Source: an uncultured Lachnospiraceae bacterium (GTDB lineage: Bacteria; Bacillota; Clostridia; Lachnospirales; Lachnospiraceae). Taken from it: a stretch of 48,550 nt of DNA. Positions 35,519 to 44,861 of the stretch are shown here, piece by piece. A program made the translations under genes and the position numbers. The first letter of the stretch is position 1. Each line of letters starts with the position of its first letter. The stretch covers positions 1 to 48,550 of the forward strand of contig CANPYY010000017.1 of assembly GCA_947588675.1 (NCBI GenBank). Direction: 5' to 3'. The notes below the pieces were generated by a model. The model saw only the letters and a list, made by a program, of their open reading frames with translations. It searched no databases and was not told where the DNA came from.

Positions 35519-36097
35519 ATGGATACTGTATATGAAACAATACGTAATATAAGCGTGTTTATTATTCTTACTACAATAGTAAATAATATCCTGTCGGAAA
35601 ACTCATATAAGAAATATGTACGTTTTTTTTCGGGCCTTGCAATGATTATTATAATAATAAAACCTGTATTTAATATTATGTACGGAGGTGAAAACATATT
35701 TTCCGGCATCAAAATAAACGCCCTTAAAATAGACAGGGATGAACTTGAAGAAGAACTGAAGATGTATGGCGAAACAGCGGAGGACAAAATAGAGGAGGAG
35801 TACCGGAAAGTAATTGACGAATCGCTTGACGTAATTGCGGCGGGGCACGACCTTGTCATAACTGATAAAAGCATAAATATTGATATGGATTCGGAGTCCG
35901 AAACTTTTGGCATGATAGAGGCGGTATTTATAAAGACTGCGGAAAAAGGCTCAGATAACAAAACGGATATAAGTAATATACAGATAGATTCTGACGGCAA
36001 TGTTTACAGTAATGCAGGGAAAGTAAAACAGGATAAGCTTGCAGAGGAAATTGCAGAATATTATGGTATTGATAAGAATAAGGTGGAGGTGTACTGA
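35519..36097 (+). CDS. spoIIIAF: Stage III sporulation protein AF
   Basis: A 192-residue protein with two N-terminal membrane helices (ISVFIILTTIVNNIL and FFSGLAMIIIIIKPVFNIM) and a soluble, mainly acidic C-terminal domain of ring-building-motif type. It starts 3 bases after spoIIIAE and its stop overlaps the spoIIIAG start. Confidence 0.93.
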   Translation: MDTVYETIRNISVFIILTTIVNNILSENSYKKYVRFFSGLAMIIIIIKPVFNIMYGGENIFSGIKINALKIDRDELEEELKMYGETAEDKIEEEYRKVIDESLDVIAAGHDLVITDKSINIDMDSESETFGMIEAVFIKTAEKGSDNKTDISNIQIDSDGNVYSNAGKVKQDKLAEEIAEYYGIDKNKVEVY

Positions 36098-36690
36098 TGC
36101 AGGTTAAAAAGATATGGGATAAGCTTGTGAAAAATATGGGTATTCCAAAGCTTATACTTGTTATGGCGGCAGGTATTGTGCTTGTTTTTTTATCGGCAGC
36201 AGATTTTATGGGCGGGAATAAAAACGACGGCAAGATTAAGAAAAATGAAACTGTAACGGATAATTCTTCTAAAAACACGAAAACTGATGATAAAAGCGAA
36301 TATACAGAACTTCTGGAAAAACAACTGGAAGAAACGCTGGCGAAAGTAAGCGGGGTTGGAAAAGTAAAGGTAATGATAACGCTTGAGGCATCTTCGGAAA
36401 AGGTAACTCTTAGCGACCCGTCATATTCAAGCGACAGTATATCCGAGAATGATGCTTCGGGAGGCACAAGAAACGAGCAGAGTACAAAGAGCGAGCCCGA
36501 AACTGTTTTTGAAGAAAACGACAATAAAAAAAGCCCCTATGTAGTTAAGGAGCTTGAACCTAAGATAAAGGGCGTGGCCGTAGTTGCGCAGGGCGGTGAT
36601 AATATTACTGTAAAAAAGGAAATAATTGAAGCCGTTATGGTATTATTTGGACTCGAATCACATAAGATTAAAGTAATGAAGCTGGAATAA
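36097..36690 (+). CDS. spoIIIAG: Stage III sporulation protein AG
   Basis: A 197-residue channel ring protein: one N-terminal membrane helix (LILVMAAGIVLVFLSA), a charged linker, then a ring-building motif domain (LAKVSGVGKVKVMITLEAS; KIKGVAVVAQGGDN; KKEIIEAVMVLFGLESHKI). SpoIIIAG forms the large ring in the intermembrane space in B. subtilis. An insertion rich in Ser/Asn/Asp/Lys (DPSYSSDSISENDASGG) splits the domain, as in its homologues. GGTGGAGGTG precedes the ATG. Confidence 0.96.
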   Translation: MQVKKIWDKLVKNMGIPKLILVMAAGIVLVFLSAADFMGGNKNDGKIKKNETVTDNSSKNTKTDDKSEYTELLEKQLEETLAKVSGVGKVKVMITLEASSEKVTLSDPSYSSDSISENDASGGTRNEQSTKSEPETVFEENDNKKSPYVVKELEPKIKGVAVVAQGGDNITVKKEIIEAVMVLFGLESHKIKVMKLE

Positions 36691-36709
36691 TAGTTTTGGA
36701 GGATAAGTA

Positions 36710-37468
36710 TTGAAAAAGATATTTGGAAAAAATCAGGTGATTATATCGGCGCTTGCAATAATGATTGCAATAGCGGGATATTTATCAATTACGCAGGACA
36801 AAACGGAAGAAGCGGTAAATCTTGTAGGCGACAGCGGCACGTCAAACGGGGAACTGATATATGACATATCTGAGGATGATTTGGGCGATAACGCAGGTTA
36901 TGAGTATACGGATTCGGGCGATGTAGTACTTGCAACCGAAGAACCGTCTGATAATAATGAAGCAGAACCAACGCCTTCCGATGCGCAGGCTGAAAGTACG
37001 GCTCAGCCGGATGGTACAACACAGACGGCAGCCTCTGATAATGCAGGTTCTGAAATGCAGACGTCTGAAAATGTAGGAGAGGCAGTGCTGGTTTCAAGTA
37101 CGATAGGTTCCGAGTATTTTGATTCGGCTAAACTGTCCAGGGAACAGACCCGTTCAAAAAATAAGGAAATTCTTATGGAGATTATAAACAGTTCTGTGGC
37201 AACCGATACCCAGAAAGAGGATGCTGTAAATGAAGTGATTGGACTGACGTCTGATTCCGAAAAGGAAAATGCGGCGGAAACAATGCTTGGAGCCAAGGGA
37301 TTCGGTGAGTGCATAGTAAGCATAGAAGACGGAAAGGTTGACGTTATAGTAAATGCAAATAACCTTACGGAAAAGGATATTGCGCAGATAGAAGATATAG
37401 TGAAAAGAAAAACTGATGCAGCCGCTTCCGATATAGTTATTACGCCCGTAGGAGTGACGGGGCAATAA
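36710..37468 (+). CDS. spoIIIAH: Stage III sporulation protein AH
   Basis: A 252-residue mother-cell membrane protein whose extracellular domain binds SpoIIQ (or its Clostridial counterpart) across the septum. It has an N-terminal helix (VIISALAIMIAIAGYLSI), an unusually long, acidic Glu/Asp/Thr/Pro/Ala-rich linker (residues about 30-130), and the YscJ/FliF-like C-terminal domain (FDSAKLSREQTRSKNKEIL, EKENAAETMLGAKGF). The start is TTG 36710, 6 bases after TTTGGAGGA. It is the last gene of the operon; no terminator was seen before the yqhY promoter. Confidence 0.95.
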   Translation: MKKIFGKNQVIISALAIMIAIAGYLSITQDKTEEAVNLVGDSGTSNGELIYDISEDDLGDNAGYEYTDSGDVVLATEEPSDNNEAEPTPSDAQAESTAQPDGTTQTAASDNAGSEMQTSENVGEAVLVSSTIGSEYFDSAKLSREQTRSKNKEILMEIINSSVATDTQKEDAVNEVIGLTSDSEKENAAETMLGAKGFGECIVSIEDGKVDVIVNANNLTEKDIAQIEDIVKRKTDAAASDIVITPVGVTGQ

Positions 37469-37484
37469 TAAAAAATAAAAACTG

Positions 37485-37513
37485 TTTTCAAATCAGGGTT
37501 TATTTGGTATAAT
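37485..37513 (+). promoter_or_regulatory. SigA promoter for yqhY-nusB cluster
   Basis: TTTTCA (37485-37490), a 17-bp spacer and TATAAT (37508-37513) with an extended TGG in front. This gives the vegetative yqhY-nusB genes a promoter independent of the sporulation operon. Confidence 0.7.
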
Positions 37514-37554
37514 ATAACCATTAATGAGCAAATGTATTTCGTTAGGAGGTCATT

Positions 37555-37950
37555 GTGGTTATGAAAGAGCAGGAAGTTAAACAGGTATATAAGACTCTTA
37601 ATATATGCCATGACGGTTTTGGAGAGGTACAGATTTCTAATGAGGTTGTAGCCAGTATTGCAGGACTTGCAGCATTGGAAGTAAAGGGAGTACAGTCCAC
37701 TATCGGCTCTATTACCAAGGAAATAGCAGGAAAGTTTGGAATAAGGAATTTTGGTAAAGGCGTAAAGGCTGTTATTGAAGGCGATGAAGTAACAGTCGAT
37801 ATGAATCTTAATATGAATTATGGATATAACATACTGAAAACCTGCAAACAGGTTCAGGAAAAGGTTAAACAGGCAGTAGAGAGCATGACGGGGCTTTCTG
37901 TCGGTAATGTAAATATTCATATTGCAGGAGTTGCAATAGACAAAGAATAG
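37555..37950 (+). CDS. yqhY: Asp23/Gls24 family envelope stress response protein (YqhY)
   Basis: A 131-residue protein of the Asp23/Gls24 (DUF322) family, which in B. subtilis lies next to acc genes and nusB and is linked to lipid metabolism and envelope stress. It has EVQISNEVVASIAGLAALEVKGV at 37625-37690, then VTVDMNLNMNYGYNI and VGNVNIHIAGVAI. AGGAGG lies 5 bases before GTG 37555 and 11 before ATG 37561; either could be the start. Confidence 0.94.
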   Translation: MVMKEQEVKQVYKTLNICHDGFGEVQISNEVVASIAGLAALEVKGVQSTIGSITKEIAGKFGIRNFGKGVKAVIEGDEVTVDMNLNMNYGYNILKTCKQVQEKVKQAVESMTGLSVGNVNIHIAGVAIDKE

Positions 37951-38040
37951 AAAAATATATTTACTTAAGAAGACGCTGTCGTAAACAGACCGGTTCATGG
38001 TTGTTGCGGCAGTATCTTGTTGAAAGGTCAGGATTTACGT

Positions 38041-38457
38041 ATGACTAGACGTGAGATTAGAAAACATCTGTTTTGTATTATGTTTGATGCAGGATTTTAC
38101 GGTAAGGATGAATACGACGAACAATTTGATATGTATTGGGATGCTCTGGAAGAAACGCCTGAAGATGATATAAAGAATGAGATATACGATAAGTTTACTG
38201 CAATTATGGAAAAATGTCCCGAAATTGATGAGGTCATTGATGCAGATACGAGAGGCTGGAAGATTGAAAGGCTCTGTACGGCAGACGTCAATATACTCAG
38301 AATAGCGATATATGAAATGAAATGGGATGATTCGGTGCCGCTTCGTGTGGCTATAAATGAGGCGGTTGAGCTTGCCAAAATATATGGAACGGACCACTCT
38401 CCGGGATTCATAAACGGTATATTGGGAAGCGTTGCAAAACAGTTTGGAGAAGAATGA
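38041..38457 (+). CDS. nusB: Transcription antitermination protein NusB
   Basis: A 138-residue RNA-binding factor that with NusE (S10) binds boxA of rRNA transcripts. The family start [18 protein letters not shown] and C-terminal [15 protein letters not shown], then [13 protein letters not shown], are clear. The ATG at 38041 is chosen; an in-frame TTG at 38017 would add eight residues. The ribosome binding site is modest (AGGTCAGGA). It overlaps xseA if that gene begins at 38454. Confidence 0.96.
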   Translation: MTRREIRKHLFCIMFDAGFYGKDEYDEQFDMYWDALEETPEDDIKNEIYDKFTAIMEKCPEIDEVIDADTRGWKIERLCTADVNILRIAIYEMKWDDSVPLRVAINEAVELAKIYGTDHSPGFINGILGSVAKQFGEE

Positions 38458-38459
38458 TT

Positions 38460-39683
38460 ATGGAGCAGATATATACGGTTTCACAGGTAAACGGTTACAT
38501 TAAGCGTTTATTTGTCCGTGAGCAGGTGCTGTCGGGCATTGTAATCAGAGGTGAAGTTTCCAATTGCAAGTATCATTCGTCGGGGCATATATATTTTACG
38601 CTTAAAGATAATGTAAGCAGGCTTGCGTGCGTAATGTTTGCGGGCAACAGAAGCGGGCTTTCCTTTACGTTAAAGGACGGGATGGAGGTTGCCGCAGCAG
38701 GCAGCATAGGAGTATATGAACGCGACGGTAAGTACCAGTTATATGTTTCGCGCGTATATGAGGATGGGACAGGCATATTATATGAGCGTCTTGAAAAATT
38801 AAAACAAAAGCTCTTAGAAGAAGGGCTTTTTAGCGATAGTCATAAGAAACAGATACCTTATTATGCAAAAAAGGTTGGTATTGTCACTGCAGATACGGGC
38901 GCAGTAATAAGAGATATTGTAAATGTGGCAGGAAGGCGTAATCCGTATGTACAGCTTGTATTATATCCGGTGAGCGTACAGGGGGAAGGCGCAGCGGAGT
39001 CAATTGCCTGTGGAATTAAAAAAATGGACAGCCTTGGCATGGATGTTATTATTGTAGGACGCGGAGGCGGCTCTTTTGAAGACTTATTTGCATTTAACGA
39101 AGAAGTGACGGTAAGGGCGATATATGAATGCAGAACTCCTGTTATATCGGCAGTAGGGCATGAAACAGATACTACATTATCTGATTACGCCGCGGACCTC
39201 AGGGCTCCGACGCCGTCTGCGGCAGCAGAACTTGCGGTATGCGAACTGTCGCAGGTATATGCAAAGATATCTGATTATAAAAGGGCATTGGAGCGTTATA
39301 TATCGGTAAGTATTGAAAACAGGAAGAACAAGCTTGATATTATAAAATCACGCATGGAATATCTTAAACCTGATGAAATAATAAGGCAAAAACGCCAGTA
39401 TCTTGCCGATATATTGGATGACCTGATGAGGATAATCATGCTTAAAGAGGAGAGAAGCAGACAGCGTCTTATGCTTTTATCTGAAAAACTTAATATTCTG
39501 TCGCCGCTTAAAAGGCTGTCAGGCGGATATTCATATGTTACGCTTAAAGACGGACAGGCGCTTGAAAGTATAAAACAGGTAAAAAAGGACGACTCGCTTG
39601 TAATTAACCTTGCGGACGGAAAGATATATGCCGTAGCAGAGGATATGAATAAAGGAGAAAGTTATGGCAAAATTAGAGGATGA
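38460..39683 (+). CDS. xseA: Exodeoxyribonuclease VII large subunit
   Basis: A 407-residue catalytic subunit of the single-strand exonuclease, acting with XseB. It has an N-terminal OB fold (VREQVLSGIVIRGEVSNCKYHSSGHIYFTLKD in 38510-38610), the central domain with VGIVTADTGAVIRDI, IIVGRGGGSFEDLFAFN and SAVGHETDTTLSDYAADLRAPTPSAAAEL (39145-39235), and a helical C terminus. Either ATG 38454 (sharing ATGA with nusB) or ATG 38460 can be the start; GGAG at 38446 favours 38460. Confidence 0.96.
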   Translation: MEQIYTVSQVNGYIKRLFVREQVLSGIVIRGEVSNCKYHSSGHIYFTLKDNVSRLACVMFAGNRSGLSFTLKDGMEVAAAGSIGVYERDGKYQLYVSRVYEDGTGILYERLEKLKQKLLEEGLFSDSHKKQIPYYAKKVGIVTADTGAVIRDIVNVAGRRNPYVQLVLYPVSVQGEGAAESIACGIKKMDSLGMDVIIVGRGGGSFEDLFAFNEEVTVRAIYECRTPVISAVGHETDTTLSDYAADLRAPTPSAAAELAVCELSQVYAKISDYKRALERYISVSIENRKNKLDIIKSRMEYLKPDEIIRQKRQYLADILDDLMRIIMLKEERSRQRLMLLSEKLNILSPLKRLSGGYSYVTLKDGQALESIKQVKKDDSLVINLADGKIYAVAEDMNKGESYGKIRG

Positions 39684-39855
39684 TTTTAAGAAACTCGAAA
39701 AAATAATTGAAAGTATGGAAAATAATGAGCTGTCGCTTGAGGAGGCTTTCAAAGCATATGAGGAAGGCGTTAAACTTGTGGCTGAGTGCAATGAACAGAT
39801 TGATAAAGTGGAAAAACAGCTTATTATTTTAAACGGCGACGAGGTGTGTGAGTGA
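39664..39855 (+). CDS. xseB: Exodeoxyribonuclease VII small subunit
   Basis: A 63-residue helical protein of standard length for XseB: LEDDFKKLEKIIESMEN, then ELSLEEAFKAYEEGVKLV. AAAGGAG lies 6 bases before the ATG, inside the end of xseA (20-base overlap). It overlaps ispA by 4 bases. Confidence 0.96.
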   Translation: MAKLEDDFKKLEKIIESMENNELSLEEAFKAYEEGVKLVAECNEQIDKVEKQLIILNGDEVCE

Positions 39856-40736
39856 TTATGCAGGATACAACCGCTTATATTGAAGATGTTTTAAAAAAGT
39901 ATCTTCCAAAAAAGGAAGGATACCAGAAAATAATATTTGAAGCCATGGAATATGCGCTTATGGCGGGAGGTAAAAGGCTTCGTCCGCTTTTTATGTATGA
40001 AGTTTATGTGATGTTTGGAGGAACGGATAAAAAGGTTATTGAGCCATTTATGGCGGCAATGGAAATGATACACACATATTCGCTTATACATGACGACCTG
40101 CCGGCAATGGATGACGACGAATACAGACGTGGCAGGAAAACTACGCATATTGTATATGGAGAGGCAATGGGAATACTTGCAGGCGACGCGCTTCTTAATT
40201 ATGCTTATGAAACGGCGTTGTCAGCTTTTGATAATACATGCGATACGAAAAATGTAATAAAAGCTCTTTCGGTGCTTGCAAAAAAGGCGGGAGTATTCGG
40301 AATGGTCGGCGGACAGGTTGTGGATGTGGAAATGAATGCGCAGGTTCCTGAGCCGGTAGTGCTTGATTTCATATACCGCCTTAAAACAGCAGCGCTTTTA
40401 GAAGCGTCATTTATGATAGGAGGCATACTTGCCGGTGCAACCGAGGAAGAAACAGAGGCGCTGGAAATGATTGCGCGTAACGTCGGGATAGCTTTTCAGA
40501 TACAGGATGATATACTCGATGTGACAAGCTCTACGGAGGTGCTCGGCAAGCCGGTCAACAGCGATGAAAAAAATGATAAGACGACGTATGTTTCCTTTTT
40601 TGGAATTGATAAGGCGAAAACAGACGTAAAAAAATATTCGGAGAAAGCGGAAGATATTTTATCGGGACTTAATGTAAAAGGCGACAGGACTACTATAAAG
40701 AAACTTATAGAATCTCTTATTTACAGAGAAAAGTAG
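39852..40736 (+). CDS. ispA: Polyprenyl synthase (farnesyl/geranylgeranyl diphosphate synthase)
   Basis: A 294-residue trans-isoprenyl diphosphate synthase that elongates DMAPP with IPP. It has GGKRLRP, the first Asp-rich motif HDDLPAMDDDEYRRG and the second FQIQDDILD, with a Lys-rich C-terminal end. The start is GTG 39852 (GAGG 7 bases upstream) overlapping xseB; ATG 39858 is an alternative. dxs, the first enzyme of the same pathway, follows. Confidence 0.95.
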   Translation: MIMQDTTAYIEDVLKKYLPKKEGYQKIIFEAMEYALMAGGKRLRPLFMYEVYVMFGGTDKKVIEPFMAAMEMIHTYSLIHDDLPAMDDDEYRRGRKTTHIVYGEAMGILAGDALLNYAYETALSAFDNTCDTKNVIKALSVLAKKAGVFGMVGGQVVDVEMNAQVPEPVVLDFIYRLKTAALLEASFMIGGILAGATEEETEALEMIARNVGIAFQIQDDILDVTSSTEVLGKPVNSDEKNDKTTYVSFFGIDKAKTDVKKYSEKAEDILSGLNVKGDRTTIKKLIESLIYREK

Positions 40737-40778
40737 GACTTGTTTTTCTGGTAATATATTCATGTGAGAGGATAAAAA

Positions 40779-42659
40779 ATGTATAATATACTTGAGCAGA
40801 TTCAGAAACCAAATGATATAAAAAATATAAATCCGGCGCAGTACAAGGAACTTGCAAAGGAAATACGTACATGCCTGATAAGGAATGTAAGTAAGACCGG
40901 GGGTCATCTTGCATCTAATCTGGGGGTTGTAGAGCTTACAATGGCGATACATCTATGTCTTTCGTTTCCGGAAGATAAGGTTATATGGGATGTAGGGCAT
41001 CAGTCTTATGTCCACAAGATATTGACGGGAAGAAAAGATATGTTAAAGAACCTCAGGCAGCATGACGGAATAAGCGGTTTCCCAAAAATGTGCGAGAGCG
41101 ATTCAGATGCCTTTAATACGGGACATGCTTCCACTTCGGTATCTGCAGCGTTAGGCTATGCTTTCGCAAGACAGCTTCAGGATAAGAATAACAGGGTGTT
41201 TGCGGTAATAGGCGACGGTTCAATGACAGGAGGAATGTTTTTTGAAGCCCTTAACAATGCCGTGAACCTTAAATCAAATATGGTAATAATAATGAACGAT
41301 AATAACATGTCAATTTCAAGAAATGTAGGCGGCATGTCGGGTTATCTTACAAAGTTAAGGACAGACGACAGGTACAGACAGTTTAACGACAATGTAAAAG
41401 GCGCGATAAAAAGCATACCGGGAATAGGAGATTCAGTAGTTGAGAAAGTAAGCCGTTCAAAAAGTTCCATAAAAAGGCTTATGATTCCGGGAATGATGTT
41501 TGAGGATATGGGACTGACTTATATCGGACCTGTAGACGGACATAATGTAAATGAGCTTGTAAAGACATTTAAAGATGCAATGCGTATGAACGCGCCTGTA
41601 GTGATACATGTAAAAACAAAAAAAGGCAAAGGCTACAGACTGGCTGAGGAAAACCCTTCATATTTTCATGGTATAGAACCTTTTGTCGTAAAATCGGGCG
41701 AGTTAAGGAATAAGACTTCTGACTGCAGGCCTACATATACACAGGTATTTGGAAATAAGATATGCGAGCTTGCAAGAAAGGATGAAAGTATTGCGGCGAT
41801 ATGCGCGGCCATGCCGCAGGGTACGGGACTGACTGATTTTGCTGAAGAATTTAAGGACAGGTTTTTTGATGTGGGAATAGCTGAAGAACATGCGGTTACT
41901 TTTGCCGCAGCGCTTGCGTCGGACAATATGAAACCTGTCGTTGCTATATATTCAACGTTTCTACAAAGGTCGTATGACCAGATTCTGCACGATGTCTGTA
42001 TATGCGGACACCATGTCGTGTTTGCGATAGACAGGAGTGGAATTGTAGGAAACGACGGGGAAACACATCAGGGCATATACGATATTTCGTATCTGACAAG
42101 CATACCGAACCTTACTGTAATGGCGCCGAAAAACGACGTGGAATTTGAAAATATGTTAGAGTATGCTTTATATCAGATTGACGGTCCTGCAGCCATACGT
42201 TATCCAAGAGGAAAAGTATATGACGGTCTGCATGAATATAATGAACCTGTGGAATATGGAAAGGCTGAAATCATACAAAAAGGCGGGAAAATTATGCTTC
42301 TTGCTTTTGGAAGCATGGTAAGCAAGGCGGTAAATGTATGTAATATGTTATATGATGAGTGCGGTATAAAAGCAACGCTTGTAAATATGAGGTTTGCAAA
42401 CCCCATAGATTATGAGTTGATAGACGAATTGTGCAGGACGCATGATACGGTTGTTACGCTTGAGGAAAATATATTATCGGGAAGCCTTTCGGAGCATATT
42501 GCATCACACCTCATGTGGAAAGGCTGCGCGCATATAAAATGTATACCGGTTACTTTGCCGGATTCTTACATAGAGCATGGGGCGCAGGAGGCGCTTAGGG
42601 AAAAATACGGACTCGGGGAGAAAGATATATTTGATAAAATAAGGGGAACGATAAGTTGA
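40779..42659 (+). CDS. dxs: 1-deoxy-D-xylulose-5-phosphate synthase
   Basis: A 626-residue thiamine-diphosphate enzyme making DXP from pyruvate and glyceraldehyde-3-phosphate, the first step of the MEP isoprenoid pathway. It has SKTGGHLASNLGVVELT, the ThDP motif GDGSMTGGMFFEALNNA with NDNNMSIS, FDVGIAEEHAVTFAA in the pyrimidine domain and a transketolase C-terminal domain. GAGAGGA precedes the ATG. Its stop overlaps the tlyA start (TTGA). Confidence 0.97.
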   Translation: MYNILEQIQKPNDIKNINPAQYKELAKEIRTCLIRNVSKTGGHLASNLGVVELTMAIHLCLSFPEDKVIWDVGHQSYVHKILTGRKDMLKNLRQHDGISGFPKMCESDSDAFNTGHASTSVSAALGYAFARQLQDKNNRVFAVIGDGSMTGGMFFEALNNAVNLKSNMVIIMNDNNMSISRNVGGMSGYLTKLRTDDRYRQFNDNVKGAIKSIPGIGDSVVEKVSRSKSSIKRLMIPGMMFEDMGLTYIGPVDGHNVNELVKTFKDAMRMNAPVVIHVKTKKGKGYRLAEENPSYFHGIEPFVVKSGELRNKTSDCRPTYTQVFGNKICELARKDESIAAICAAMPQGTGLTDFAEEFKDRFFDVGIAEEHAVTFAAALASDNMKPVVAIYSTFLQRSYDQILHDVCICGHHVVFAIDRSGIVGNDGETHQGIYDISYLTSIPNLTVMAPKNDVEFENMLEYALYQIDGPAAIRYPRGKVYDGLHEYNEPVEYGKAEIIQKGGKIMLLAFGSMVSKAVNVCNMLYDECGIKATLVNMRFANPIDYELIDELCRTHDTVVTLEENILSGSLSEHIASHLMWKGCAHIKCIPVTLPDSYIEHGAQEALREKYGLGEKDIFDKIRGTIS

Positions 42660-43471
42660 AAGAAAGACTTGACGTAATACTTGTAAACAGAGGTCTTGCG
42701 CCTTCCAGAGAAAAAGCAAAGGCGCTTATAATGTCCGGAAACGTATTTGTCAGGGGACAGCGTGAAGATAAGGCCGGCACGGGAATAGATATTAATGCTG
42801 ACATAAGCATAAAAGGAAGGACTTTAAAATATGTAAGCCGCGGCGGACTGAAGCTTGAGAAAGCAATAGATATATGGAAACCCTGTATTTCAAAAAAAGT
42901 GTGTATAGATGTTGGAGCTTCTACTGGAGGATTTACGGATTGTATGCTCCAAAACGGAGCATACAGGGTATATGCAATAGATGTTGGAACTAATCAGCTT
43001 GCGTATAGTTTAAGACAGGATGAACGGGTTGTCTGTATGGAAAGAACCAATATCAGATATGTTACCAGAGAAGATATACCGGAAAAGGCGGATTTTGTAT
43101 CTGTAGATGTTGCATTTATATCTCTTAAAAAAGTGCTGCCGCCGGTATATGAACTTATGAAAGATGACGCAGAAATAGTATGCCTTATAAAACCTCAGTT
43201 TGAAGCAGGACGTGAGAAGGTGGGGAAAAAAGGCGTAGTGCGTGACAGTAAAGTTCATTTGGAAGTAGTAAACGATATAATGATTTATGCGGCAAAACTC
43301 GGTTATAAAATACTGGGACTTTCGTATTCGCCGATAAGGGGACCGGAGGGAAATATAGAATATCTGCTTTATATGCAAAAATGTCTTAAATGCGATGAAA
43401 AGAGCAATGATTTGGATGAACTTATGAAACTTGCAGAAAGCGTAGTGAGTGACGCTAATTCTGTTCTTTAG
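42656..43471 (+). CDS. tlyA: TlyA-family rRNA 2'-O-methyltransferase / S4-domain protein
   Basis: A 271-residue protein with an N-terminal S4 RNA-binding domain (ERLDVILVNRGLAPSREKAK) and an FtsJ-like methyltransferase domain (VSRGGLKLEKAI, CIDVGASTGGFTDCML with the AdoMet glycine loop, DVAFISLKKVLP and LIKPQFEAGREKVGKKGVVRD). TlyA methylates 16S/23S rRNA in mycobacteria; in Firmicutes the target is less clear. The start is TTG 42656 overlapping the dxs stop, with AAGGGGAA upstream. Confidence 0.95.
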   Translation: MKERLDVILVNRGLAPSREKAKALIMSGNVFVRGQREDKAGTGIDINADISIKGRTLKYVSRGGLKLEKAIDIWKPCISKKVCIDVGASTGGFTDCMLQNGAYRVYAIDVGTNQLAYSLRQDERVVCMERTNIRYVTREDIPEKADFVSVDVAFISLKKVLPPVYELMKDDAEIVCLIKPQFEAGREKVGKKGVVRDSKVHLEVVNDIMIYAAKLGYKILGLSYSPIRGPEGNIEYLLYMQKCLKCDEKSNDLDELMKLAESVVSDANSVL

Positions 43472-43482
43472 GAGGAATGGAA

Positions 43483-44337
43483 GTGAACAGGTTTTGTGTA
43501 ATAGCCAATACGGATAAAAAAAATGCGTACCGGACGGCAATGGCGATATCGGATTATTTGAAAAAAAAGGGATGTTTTTGTACTGTCATTGAAAATATTC
43601 TTAAAAAAAAGGATATCAATACAACTTATACTGACAGTAAAAATATTTCGGAAGATACGGAATGTGTGATTGTACTTGGGGGAGATGGTACAATGATACA
43701 GGCGGCGAGTGATATTGCGGTAAAGGATATACCTATTTTTGGGATTAATCTCGGGGGCGTGGGTTTTCTTACCGAATCAGACCCTGAAAATATGTGGGAA
43801 GATATTTGCAGCCTTATAAACGGGCATTACCGTGTTGAAAAAAGAATGATGCTGTCAGGAAACATCATGGCGGGCGAAAAAGGTTATTCCTGCATTGCGC
43901 TAAATGATTTTGTTGTATCAAAACGTGACGTTGGAAAACTTATAGGTTTCGATTTGTATGTAAATGACGTTTTTCTTGATTCATTTTTTGCAGACGGAAT
44001 AATAATATCAACGCCTACGGGCTCTACGGGATATAATTTGTCTGCCGGAGGACCGATATTATCGCCGCAGATTGAATCAATATGCGTTACTCCGATATGC
44101 CCGCATTCATTAAATGACAGAAGTTTTGTAATAAGCGGTGAAGATAAGGTGCTTATCAGGCTGACGGAAGGTAAAAATTCGGCGGTTGACAATGCCATAA
44201 TTATTTCTGACGGAAGGAATGTAAAAGATATAGTAAGCGGCGATTCGGTTAAAGTTCAAAAATCTGAGTATTATACGAAGATTATTTTAAAGGAAAATAC
44301 CAATTTTTATCATCGTATGAGAACCAAACTTAACTGA
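43483..44337 (+). CDS. nadK: NAD kinase
   Basis: A 284-residue enzyme phosphorylating NAD to NADP. It has VLGGDGTMIQAA, FGINLGGVGFLTE, the diacidic/Asn segment ALNDFVV and TPTGSTGYNLSAGGP (43992-44055). The GTG at 43483 is chosen because AGGAGG (43470-43475) is 7 bases upstream; the ATG at 43477 would sit directly against that site. The first residues MNRFCVIANTDK fit the family. Confidence 0.96.
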   Translation: MNRFCVIANTDKKNAYRTAMAISDYLKKKGCFCTVIENILKKKDINTTYTDSKNISEDTECVIVLGGDGTMIQAASDIAVKDIPIFGINLGGVGFLTESDPENMWEDICSLINGHYRVEKRMMLSGNIMAGEKGYSCIALNDFVVSKRDVGKLIGFDLYVNDVFLDSFFADGIIISTPTGSTGYNLSAGGPILSPQIESICVTPICPHSLNDRSFVISGEDKVLIRLTEGKNSAVDNAIIISDGRNVKDIVSGDSVKVQKSEYYTKIILKENTNFYHRMRTKLN

Positions 44338-44347
44338 GGAGGCTGAA

Positions 44348-44806
44348 ATGAAATCTGACAGGCATAACAGAATTATAGAACTTGTTACAAAAAACGATAT
44401 AGAAACCCAGGAAGAACTCGCAGCCTATCTTAAAGAAGACGGATATGACGTTACACAGGCTACCGTGTCGAGAGATATACGGAAACTTGGGCTTATGAAA
44501 GTTCCTGCGGCGGCGGGAAAGCAGAAATATGCAGTTACAAATAATTTTTACGATGTTACAGGGAAAAAATATATACATGTTATGAAAGACGCTGTAATTT
44601 CAGTTGAAAGGGCGGAAAATATAATAGTGATAAAAACCGTATCGGGAATGGCAATGGCGGTAGCGGCTGCAATAGACGCGCTTGAGATAGAGGAAATAGC
44701 AGGAAGCATAGCCGGTGATGATACGATAATGTGCGCGGTAAAAAGCACATCCCTGGTAGACGGTGTGATAGAAAGCATATCAGAATACGTAGGTCCTTTG
44801 ATGTAA
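44348..44806 (+). CDS. argR: Arginine repressor ArgR/AhrC
   Basis: A 152-residue transcription factor of arginine metabolism. The N-terminal winged helix (RIIELVTKNDIETQEELAAYL, VTQATVSRDIRKLGLMKVP) is followed by the arginine-binding hexamerisation domain with the Asp pair region GSIAGDDTIMC. GAGGAGG precedes the ATG. It usually precedes recN in this cluster; here yebC follows. Confidence 0.96.
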   Translation: MKSDRHNRIIELVTKNDIETQEELAAYLKEDGYDVTQATVSRDIRKLGLMKVPAAAGKQKYAVTNNFYDVTGKKYIHVMKDAVISVERAENIIVIKTVSGMAMAVAAAIDALEIEEIAGSIAGDDTIMCAVKSTSLVDGVIESISEYVGPLM

Positions 44807-44861
44807 TCTGATATGTTATAAATAATAAAAAATATATTTTATAATACTGGAGGAAGAAATA

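Noticed and set aside
32397-37468. Missing or broken spoIIIA gene
   Set aside because: All eight genes AA to AH are present, intact and in the normal order.
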